Part shown: positions 34,966 through 42,279 of the stretch, in pieces
Layout: every line of letters begins with the position of its first letter
Numbering within the stretch: the stretch's first letter is position 1
Source: G965240365 sp965240365
Lineage (GTDB): Bacteria; Pseudomonadota; Gammaproteobacteria; Eutrophobiales; Eutrophobiaceae
Assembly: GCA_965240365.1 (NCBI GenBank)
Contig: OZ251218.1
Location: forward strand, 1,364,001-1,428,000
Length of the DNA: 64,000 nt
Direction: 5' to 3'
Notes under the pieces: model-generated
Told to the model about the DNA's origin: nothing
What the model saw: only the letters and a program-made list of their open reading frames with translations
Database searches by the model: none
Translations under genes and position numbers: made by a program

Positions 34966-34972
34966 CTGTGGT

Positions 34973-35746
34973 TTAATTGTAGAGTAAATGGGCAGCACGG
35001 CTGGCGACATTTGCGTAAAACCATTCATCCCCAAAACCCTGCTCAATGGTTGCTAATGCGGAAGCCAGACCATCGCCGCGTAGCTGGCCAAATAATTCGG
35101 TAGCTTCGCCCTTGACGATAAGTATTTTCTTCAGCTCTCCAATGGCATCCAACACATCATCCAGGTTCATTGACTGCATATTGGCTTGCTTTTGGGGCAG
35201 CTCACCCAGACTTTGCTCGTCGTAAGCCTGTAACAAACTCCAACTGCGGGCGTAATCGCTAATTACAGACAGCACCGCCGTGCCTTCGCTATTGACCAAT
35301 TGTTGATTAGCCAGAGTGCGGGAAAGCAGGGTAACGGCTTGATCAAATTCAATACCGCGTTCTTGCAAACGGCGCTGATTGAGGCTGTAACCGTCAACCA
35401 GATGCTGTTTCAATGTACGGGTTGCCCACTGCCGGAATTGCACGCCACGTTGAGATTTAACCCGATAACCGACAGAAATGATCACATCCAGATTATAGTA
35501 ATTTACCTTATAGGTTTTACCATCAGCGGCAGTTGTTGCATTTTTTGCAACAACTGAAGGACGTTCTAGCTCACCCTCCTTAAACAGACTTTGAAGATGG
35601 CGGGAAATCACCGATTTATCCCGTGCGAATAACTGAACCATCTGATCAAGATTGAGCCAAACGGTGTTCCTATCCATTGACACCCTTAACTGAGCCTGGC
35701 CATCGCTGCTGGTAAAAATTTCAATTTGTTGATTCGCGTTAGCCAT
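34973..35746 (-). CDS. rhuM: RhuM-family protein embedded in the restriction operon
   Basis: 257 aa from ATG 35746 (MANANQQIEIF), preceded by AGGAA; an upstream in-frame MDTDKH start derives from a repeat. It has the family segments TVWLNLDQMVQLFARDKSVIS, shown in part as LDQMVQLFARDKSVISRHL, then GYRVKSQRGVQFRQWAT and a C-terminal AHLLYN. RhuM proteins were named from a Salmonella pathogenicity island. Many lie inside type I restriction loci, and their role is unknown. Confidence 0.85.
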   Translation of the reverse strand: MANANQQIEIFTSSDGQAQLRVSMDRNTVWLNLDQMVQLFARDKSVISRHLQSLFKEGELERPSVVAKNATTAADGKTYKVNYYNLDVIISVGYRVKSQRGVQFRQWATRTLKQHLVDGYSLNQRRLQERGIEFDQAVTLLSRTLANQQLVNSEGTAVLSVISDYARSWSLLQAYDEQSLGELPQKQANMQSMNLDDVLDAIGELKKILIVKGEATELFGQLRGDGLASALATIEQGFGDEWFYANVASRAAHLLYN

Positions 35747-35790
35747 AGGATTCCTATTTAATCCGTGTTTATCTGTGTCCATCTGTGGTT

Positions 35791-36993
35791 TCATTTTGGG
35801 AAGTTCAGCAACAAGTCGCGGTAATATTCATATTGCTTTTGACGTAACTCGATTTCACGGGACAGACCTTCACTAATTGAATTCGTTAACGAGTCGAATT
35901 TATCAAGGATGGAAGCGATATGGGTTTGATTAGTTAATGATGGAATAGGAATCTGCAAGGTTTTTATAATGTCTGTATTCAAATTACTTACAGATCCGCT
36001 ATTAATTTTACCTGCCCAATAGCTTTGTACTAAATCGGATGAAAGATAATGATAAAAATAATCTGAATTTAATTCCTGTCCAAAACCACTGATTGAAGCC
36101 CACCCATCATGAATAGCCCCATCAATATTTAGAATATAAGGGCGTCCAAAGCTCATTGAGTTAGAAATAATAAAATCGCCTTTTTTCAATAATCTTGATT
36201 TTTTTGCTCCTTCCTTGGTGATTTTCTGGGCTGTTTTGTGAACGTATTTGGAGCCAGATGACGTGTCACCGATCTTAATCCAAGATATACTACCTTCATT
36301 ATCTGTTATGTATTTGGCAATCGGTCTAGGTGAAGCGCCTCGCTGAATTTTTGCTACTTCCCCCAACGATTTCCACTCCACTTCACTTTCATCAAAAGTA
36401 AGAAGCCTGTCACGATAATAGTTATATTGTTTTTTGCGGGCGGTAAGCTCGGCAGTAAGCTCGGCAGTAAGCTCGGCGGTAAGTTCGATGAATGCGTCCA
36501 AAATCCGCACAATCTCCGCCTGAATCGCCAGCGATTTCTTTGGGTTCTCCGGACATGGGATGGGGATTTTCTTGTTGCAAAAATTACTAATCCATTGACG
36601 TTTATGATCGCCATGAATCAGGTCGCTAGGTAGAGTATTTAGCAAATAATAAACATATTTCAGAATGAATTTAGTGTCATCACTTGATGTGATCATTTTC
36701 ATTGCTGATGATTTGGCTTTAAAGTTAAAATCAACCCATTTATTAGCCGTTGTAAAATCGTCAAAAATGACTACAGGGTTCTCTGATGCATTGTTAATTC
36801 CGCCAGTTTCATCTGTGTATCCAAGGATAAAAGTTTTACCTGCCGTTAAAACAGGTGTTTCAAACGCATCATCATAATTTTTTGTTTTTACAAGATATTT
36901 AGTTGGCTGTTCATATTGAGTTACATCCCCTAAAGGTATCCACTCAACCTTAGCGCCATCCAATAATTTTTCTAAAAAGCTCACCTCATTCAT
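35791..36993 (-). CDS. hsdS: Type I restriction enzyme specificity subunit
   Basis: 400 aa. Two target-recognition domains (about 15-150 and 215-355) are each followed by a conserved helix, RKKQYNYYRDRLLTF and RQKQYEYYRDLLLNF. The central spacer carries three TAEL repeats (about residues 168-184), as in EcoR124I/II, where repeat number sets the spacing between half-sites. The DNA behind it is a 12-bp tandem repeat at 36443-36490. The start overlaps the hsdM stop by 4 bp. The recognition sequence cannot be predicted. Confidence 0.95.
   Translation of the reverse strand: MNEVSFLEKLLDGAKVEWIPLGDVTQYEQPTKYLVKTKNYDDAFETPVLTAGKTFILGYTDETGGINNASENPVVIFDDFTTANKWVDFNFKAKSSAMKMITSSDDTKFILKYVYYLLNTLPSDLIHGDHKRQWISNFCNKKIPIPCPENPKKSLAIQAEIVRILDAFIELTAELTAELTAELTARKKQYNYYRDRLLTFDESEVEWKSLGEVAKIQRGASPRPIAKYITDNEGSISWIKIGDTSSGSKYVHKTAQKITKEGAKKSRLLKKGDFIISNSMSFGRPYILNIDGAIHDGWASISGFGQELNSDYFYHYLSSDLVQSYWAGKINSGSVSNLNTDIIKTLQIPIPSLTNQTHIASILDKFDSLTNSISEGLSREIELRQKQYEYYRDLLLNFPK
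36443..36490. repeat. 12-bp tandem repeat encoding TAEL units in hsdS
   Basis: Four consecutive units of GTAAGCTCGGCA (plus strand), the last diverged. Gain or loss of one unit keeps the frame and changes the spacer by four residues. Confidence 0.9.
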
Positions 36994-38537
36994 GCTTCAA
37001 TCTCCGCAATGATAGAATCAATATCCCTGCGCAGTTGATCAATTTTACCAATCGTGGTTTTTATCTCCGCATTTAGCTTGCTGATATCGATCACCTCTCT
37101 CGTGTCTTTGGCTTCCAAGTAGGAACTGACGGAAAGGTTATAATCATTGGCCACAATCTTTTCACACGGCACGGATTCAGCAACATGATCGACTTTCTCT
37201 TTACTATCAAAAATATCCATAATCTTTTGAATATGCTCATCAATCATCACGTTATTGTTGGTTTCTTTTTTGAAGAACTCTTCACCACTAGCATCAATGA
37301 ACTGAACGTTGTTATAGCGCTTATTTTTAGCCAAAATCAGAATAGTCACGGCGATGGTGGTGCCGTAAAACAAATTGGGCGCAAGAGAAATCACGGTTTC
37401 GATATAGTTGCTATCGACCAGATATTTTCTGATTTTTTGCTCCGCCCCGCCGCGGTAGAAAATGCCGGGGAAACAAACAATCGCCGCCCGGCCTTTGCTG
37501 GAAAGATAACTTAAGGCATGAAGCACAAAAGCAAAATCGGCTTTGGATTTAGGCGCAAGCACGCCCGCGGGCGCAAAGCGATCATCGTTGATTAAGGTTG
37601 GGTCGTCTGAACCAACCCATTTCACAGAATAAGGCGGATTGGAAACAATCGCATCAAAGGGTTTATCGTCGCCAAAATGCGGATCGATGAGCGTATTGCC
37701 TAACTGGATATTGAACTTGTCGTAGTTGATATTGTGCAGAAACATATTCATCCGCGCCAGGTTGTAGGTGGTGTGGTTGATCTCCTGACCGAAAAATCCT
37801 TCTTCTACAATATGGTCATCAAAATGCTTTTTGGCCTGGAGCAGCAAGGAGCCGGAACCGCAAGCGGGGTCGTAGATTTTATTGACGCTGGTTTGATTGT
37901 GCATGGCAAGTCGCGCGATGAGTTTGGAGACATGCTGCGGCGTAAAGAACTCCCCGCCGGATTTACCGGCATTGGCGGCGTAGTTGGAAATAAGAAATTC
38001 ATAGGCGTCACCGAACAAATCGATCTGACTGCCATTAAAGTCACTAAACTTCAACCCGGCAACTCCGTTAAGAACGGCGGCCAGACGGGCATTTTTATCT
38101 TTGACCGTGTTGCCAAGGCGATTGCTGGTGGTGTCAAAATCGGCGAACAAGCCTTTGATGTCGCCTTCAGAAGGATGGCCGCTGGCAGAGGTTTCGATTT
38201 TAGTAAATATTTCAGCGAGGTCGGTATTCAGGCTTTCATTGTTATTGGCATTTTTAGCGACATTCGCGAACAACTGGCTTGGATAGACAAAATAACCTTT
38301 GGTTTTGACGGTATCGCGTTTAATGGCCGGTGTAATCACATCATCAGACAGCCGAGCATAGTTGATGCTGTCGTCGTCCGCTTCGATGTAGCCGGCAAAG
38401 TTTTCACTGATAAAGCGGTAAAACAACGTGCCCAGCACATACTGCTTAAAGTCCCAGCCATCGACCGCGCCGCGAACATCATTCGCTATTTTCCAGATTT
38501 GGCTTTGTAGCGCGGCGCGCTGTTGGTTTCCTGTCAT
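36990..38537 (-). CDS. hsdM: Type I restriction enzyme methylase subunit
   Basis: 515 aa. An N-terminal HsdM helical domain is followed by the SAM-binding motif I DPACGSGSLL near 221-230 and catalytic NPPY near 299-302, making it an N6-adenine methyltransferase. A C-terminal helical tail contacts HsdS. It starts with an ATGA overlap with the broken HTH gene upstream and ends with an ATGA overlap with hsdS. Confidence 0.96.
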   Translation of the reverse strand: MTGNQQRAALQSQIWKIANDVRGAVDGWDFKQYVLGTLFYRFISENFAGYIEADDDSINYARLSDDVITPAIKRDTVKTKGYFVYPSQLFANVAKNANNNESLNTDLAEIFTKIETSASGHPSEGDIKGLFADFDTTSNRLGNTVKDKNARLAAVLNGVAGLKFSDFNGSQIDLFGDAYEFLISNYAANAGKSGGEFFTPQHVSKLIARLAMHNQTSVNKIYDPACGSGSLLLQAKKHFDDHIVEEGFFGQEINHTTYNLARMNMFLHNINYDKFNIQLGNTLIDPHFGDDKPFDAIVSNPPYSVKWVGSDDPTLINDDRFAPAGVLAPKSKADFAFVLHALSYLSSKGRAAIVCFPGIFYRGGAEQKIRKYLVDSNYIETVISLAPNLFYGTTIAVTILILAKNKRYNNVQFIDASGEEFFKKETNNNVMIDEHIQKIMDIFDSKEKVDHVAESVPCEKIVANDYNLSVSSYLEAKDTREVIDISKLNAEIKTTIGKIDQLRRDIDSIIAEIEA

Positions 38538-38721
38538 GCTTTATCCTCTTTATTTTTTCCTTGCTCATTGATCCAGCGATCTATTTCGCTTTTCCAAACC
38601 GCCATACGCTACCCGCCTTGAAGCCGGGAATCTTGCCTTCAGACGCAAATTGATAAGCCGTTTTCTCCGCAATCCTGAGGTAATCGGCAGGTTTTTTCAT
38701 GGTCATAATGTCATCGGGCAT
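38534..38721 (-). pseudogene. Frameshifted excisionase/AlpA-like HTH gene heading the restriction operon
   Basis: From ATG 38721: MPDDIMTMKKPADYLRIAEK, then a typical helix-turn-helix with KIPGFKAGSVWRF. The frame stops at TAG after GKAK, but the next frame reads on as EIDRWINEQGKNKEDKA to a TGA that overlaps hsdM. Adding one base restores a 62-residue MerR/excisionase-fold protein of the kind often found before hsdM. The lesion lies near 38600. Confidence 0.65.
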
Positions 38722-38906
38722 AGGTTCAATGTCCTTCCCGGGATATATGGATTGAAAATAGTGGAAAATGGACGAATAATCAAGTAAGTGTCCGGTTTTA
38801 ATATCTATGAGACAAATCAGGCAGAGAATCTGCGGATTACGCGGACCTGCCTGCTGCCCGCCTGTTGCAGGTAGGCGCCTTGCCGGCCGGCATGGTGTGT
38901 TTGGCT

Positions 38907-38971
38907 GTCATTCCCGCCTGGGCGGGAATGTATTGCATAAACCACTGGATTCCGGCTTTCGCCGGAATGAC
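38907..38971. repeat. 65-bp double-hairpin repeat
   Basis: Inverted-orientation copy with stems ATTCCCGCC/GGCGGGAAT and ATTCCGGC/GCCGGAAT. The gap 38722-39226 also holds degenerate 19-bp palindromes (38850 and 39047-39065) and an end fragment of the four-hairpin MITE (TCAGGGCTTCCTTA near 39178). No gene is seen there. Confidence 0.85.
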
Positions 38972-39226
38972 AACAGTTTTGTCATTCCAGCCTGTCTGCT
39001 GTGAGCAGGCGCCAAACCAACCGGAATAATGCGCAATCTGCGCAGACCTGCCTGTTGCAGGCAGGTCTGCGAAATCTGCGGATTGCTCAAACCGGATTGA
39101 CCCGAATGACAACAAGGGCGCATCAGGCGTGTTTCCCCGCGGATGCGATCATGGCTCGCGGCTTCGCGCATTTTTTTCAGGGCTTCCTTAGCATCCGCGG
39201 CCAAGCGCTGTTAAACTTCCCGGCTT

Positions 39227-40582
39227 ATGAGCGAGATTACTGAACAGATACCGAAACAGGCCGGCGTTGATTTGCTGCATGAGGCGTTGAATTGCGATGA
39301 TATCGAGGCCGCGGGGCGTCTTATCAAGGGCCTGCATCCGTCCGAGATCGCCGACTTTATCGAGAGCATACCAGCCAGGAAACGCGGCAATGTCTGGGCG
39401 TTGATCGACCCGGAGCGGGAAGGCGATGTATTGTCGCATATGCAGGATACCGTGCGCGCCGATTTCCTTGAGCAGATGCAGCCGGCCGAAGTGGCCGACG
39501 CCACCAGGGCCCTGGACGCCGATGATGTGGCGGATATATTGCAGGCCCTGCCGAACGATATGGCCGACACCATCCTGCAATCCATGGATGATCAGAACCG
39601 GCAGCGTCTTTCGGATGTCCTGACGTATCCCGAGGATACGGCCGGCGGCCTGATGAATATTGACGTGACCCCGGTGCGGGCCGATGTGTCGCTGGATGTG
39701 GTTGCCCGTTATCTGCGCTTGCGGGGGCAGATCCCGGAGAAGACCGATAACCTGATGGTGGTGGATCGCAATAATCAATATCTGGGCGTGCTGCCGTTAA
39801 CGGAATTGCTGGTGCGCCCGCCGGAGACCAACGTGGCCGAATGGATGCAGGAACAGGTCTCCCTGCCTGCCGGGCTGCCCGCCACCGATGTCGCCAGGTT
39901 GTTTGAACAGCGTGATCTGGTTTCTGCCGCGGTTGTTGACGAGGCCGGTATCCTGCTCGGGCGAATCACGATCGATGATGTGGTTGATGTGATTCAGGAA
40001 GAGGCCGAGCAGGCGCTCAGGAGCATGGCCGGTCTGGGGGATGATGATATGTTTTCGCCCGTTATCGCCAGCACCCGGCGGCGCGCGATCTGGCTGGGCA
40101 TAAATCTGCTGACGGCCTTTCTGGCCGCCTGGGTCATTGGCCGGTTTGAAGACACGATACAGGAGTTGGTGGCGCTGGCGGTGTTGATGCCGGTCGTTGC
40201 CGGCATGGGCGGCATTGCCGGCAGTCAAACCCTGACGATTGCGATTCGCGGTATCGCGCTCGGCCAGCTTGTGAAAACCAATATTAAACCGTTGCTGGTC
40301 AAGGAACTGGCCGTGGGTTTGTTGAACGGCGTTATCTGGTCGTGCATCGTTGCCATTATTGTGATTATCTGGTTTGGCCATCCTTTTCTGGGTTTGATCA
40401 TTGGCGTTTCAATGATCATTAACCTGATGATTGCCGCGCTGGCCGGGGCGATGATCCCGGTCGTGTTAAAACATTACGGCATCGACCCGGCTATCGCTGG
40501 CGGCGTGATACTGACCACGGTGACGGATGTGGTCGGGTTTATGACGTTTTTGGGATTGGCAACGATCTTTTTGATTGCTTGA
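39227..40582 (+). CDS. mgtE: MgtE-type magnesium transporter
   Basis: 451 aa. The N-terminal MgtE domain (about 20-130) carries the acidic superhelix with ADFIESIPARKRGNVWAL and EDTAGGLM. Two CBS domains lie at about 135-255. Five membrane helices from about 285 include PVVAGMGGIAGSQTLTI and a C-terminal TTVTDVVGF motif that forms the Mg2+ pore. Cytosolic domains close the channel when Mg2+ is high. It is monocistronic, and the start ATG follows a repeat fragment. Confidence 0.93.
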   Translation: MSEITEQIPKQAGVDLLHEALNCDDIEAAGRLIKGLHPSEIADFIESIPARKRGNVWALIDPEREGDVLSHMQDTVRADFLEQMQPAEVADATRALDADDVADILQALPNDMADTILQSMDDQNRQRLSDVLTYPEDTAGGLMNIDVTPVRADVSLDVVARYLRLRGQIPEKTDNLMVVDRNNQYLGVLPLTELLVRPPETNVAEWMQEQVSLPAGLPATDVARLFEQRDLVSAAVVDEAGILLGRITIDDVVDVIQEEAEQALRSMAGLGDDDMFSPVIASTRRRAIWLGINLLTAFLAAWVIGRFEDTIQELVALAVLMPVVAGMGGIAGSQTLTIAIRGIALGQLVKTNIKPLLVKELAVGLLNGVIWSCIVAIIVIIWFGHPFLGLIIGVSMIINLMIAALAGAMIPVVLKHYGIDPAIAGGVILTTVTDVVGFMTFLGLATIFLIA

Positions 40583-40591
40583 TGTTGGCGA

Positions 40592-40665
40592 TTAAGGAAG
40601 CTCTGATTAGGTTAAAGTTTCCTGCTGTCATTCCGGCCTGCCTGCCGCAGGCTGACCTGATGAGT
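40592..40665. repeat. Fragment of four-hairpin MITE joined to a degenerate palindrome
   Basis: TTAAGGAAGCTCTGATTAGG is one MITE end; after AAGTTTCCTGC it runs into GCCTGCCTGCCGCAGGC. The rest of the gap to 40837 shows no gene. Confidence 0.6.
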
Positions 40666-40837
40666 CGCATAGGTATTGAACTCGGACATTGGGTTGATTC
40701 TTTGCGTATTAACCTTTACATTTTAATACGCGACCAGATGTTCGTACCTGTCAGCGAGCTTCTCACTTGAGACTGGTCGTCCCAAATATTTAAACACGCA
40801 CAAGCGCTAATCCGCTGCCGGGCTTGCCGGGCACAAT

Positions 40838-41176
40838 TTACCAGGTGAGCAGGACCCATTGCGGGACGATGACATCTTCCATGTCACTGCGTCTGGTATC
40901 CATGCGGCCGTCGCCGTCGTTGTCGATCAGGTAATAGGCCGGCCCCGTGTCCGGGGTTACTTTGACCATGTAGAGCGCGCCGTTGATGCGGTATTCTTCT
41001 ATCACGGCGTCGTCTTTACGGATGATCGTCACCTGTGGTTCGATGCTTTCGCCGGTCTCCAGCGGATCCGGCAGTTGCGGCGGCTCCGGCGCCGGTTGCA
41101 GTCCGGCCGGAGTGGTGTCGTCTGCCATTGCCGGGCCTGCCGCAAGCAAGAGCAGTAGTAGTAGCTGTTTTTTCAT
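40838..41176 (-). CDS. DUF2782 family periplasmic protein
   Basis: 112 aa. Signal peptide residues 1-18 end GPAMA. A Pro-rich spacer (PEPPQLPDPLETGE) is followed by the DUF2782 core: EPQVTIIRKDDAVIEEYRI, LYMVKVTPDTGPAYYLIDND and the C-terminal VPQWVLLTW. It is typical of gammaproteobacteria, where it sits beside polA and thrB. Function is unknown. It is divergent from polA across a repeat array. Confidence 0.88.
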   Translation of the reverse strand: MKKQLLLLLLLAAGPAMADDTTPAGLQPAPEPPQLPDPLETGESIEPQVTIIRKDDAVIEEYRINGALYMVKVTPDTGPAYYLIDNDGDGRMDTRRSDMEDVIVPQWVLLTW

Positions 41177-41299
41177 AATTGTTCCGTTTTGTGAAGCTAG
41201 AGAGGGTTACTTTAACACTTGATGTCATGGAGATGAAACGGGTGTGCGGGTTCAATATCTATGAGGCCAATCAGGCTTGCCTGTGGCAGGCAGGCAGGG

Positions 41300-42105
41300 A
41301 GGGCGGGGCCGGGGAGTGAAATGGATTGCGATTCTGTCTGCGAGCCGGAATGATGTGTTTGGCTGTCATTCCCGCCAAGGCGGGAATGTATTTCATAAAC
41401 CACTGGATTCCAGCTTTCGCTGGAATGACGGCAAGGGTGATAGATACATCCCGATAGCCCTTAACAAGTAACCGGGGCATTCAAAAAGACAGGTCTGCAT
41501 CTTTGGATTCTAACTTTCTCCTGCCTGCGGCAGGCCCAGCCGGAATAACGTAAAACCAAAACAACACCCCATCGTCATTCCAGCGAAAGCTGGAATCCAG
41601 GAGGGCGGGGCCAGGGCATAAAATGGATTGCGATTCTGTCTGCGAGCCGGAATGATGTGTTTGAACCGTCATTCCCGCCAAGGCGGGAATGTATTGCATA
41701 AACCACTGGATTCCAGCTTTCGCTGGAATGACGGCAAGGGTGATGGATACATCCCGATAGTCCTTAACAAGTAACCTGGGCATTCAAAAAGACAGGTCTG
41801 CATCTTTGGATTCTAACTTTCTCCTGCTTGCGGCAGGCCCAGCCGGAATAACGTAAAACCAAAATAACACCCCATCGTCATTCCAGCGAAAGCTGGAATC
41901 CAGGAGGGCGGGCCGGGGAGTGAAATGGATTGCGATTCTGCTTGCCTGCCGGAATGGTGTGTTTGGCTGTCATTCCCGCCAAGGCGGGAATGTATTTCAT
42001 AAACCACTGGATTCCAGCTTTCGCTGGAATGACGGCAAGGGTGATGGATACATCCCGATAATCCTCAAAAAGTGCCCGAGGCATTCAAAAAAACGGGGCT
42101 TTATC
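41300..42105. repeat. Tandem array of a 302-bp unit (about 2.7 copies)
   Basis: The landmark AAATGGATTGCGATTCTG occurs at 41319, 41621 and 41923, an exact 302-bp period. Each unit holds one full 65-bp double hairpin (41365-41429, 41668-41732, 41969-42033) and the segment ACATCCCGATAG...GGCATTCAAAAA. Units one and two also hold a further half hairpin. The array fills the DUF2782-polA gap with no gene. Confidence 0.9.
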
Positions 42106-42279
42106 TTCTTTTCTCAGCAAAGTCTGATTTCTGTCCGAACCCGTACAACGGACGCGGGTTTGATCTGCCTGACCCGGCTTGCCCCCTTTGCCGGGCGGCA
42201 AAAGACGGAGATTTTTTGCATGAAACTGTCATAATCCCGGGGCAAGCGATTCAGCGATGACTTTTGGCGGGTTTTCATA

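Noticed and set aside
41212..42084. Repeated short frames such as MVYEIHSRLGGND and IPAKAGIQWFM in many gaps
   Set aside because: They are translations of the 65-bp double-hairpin repeat.
41300..42105. Possible CRISPR array
   Set aside because: The period is 302 bp with near-identical units and no spacers; no cas genes are present.
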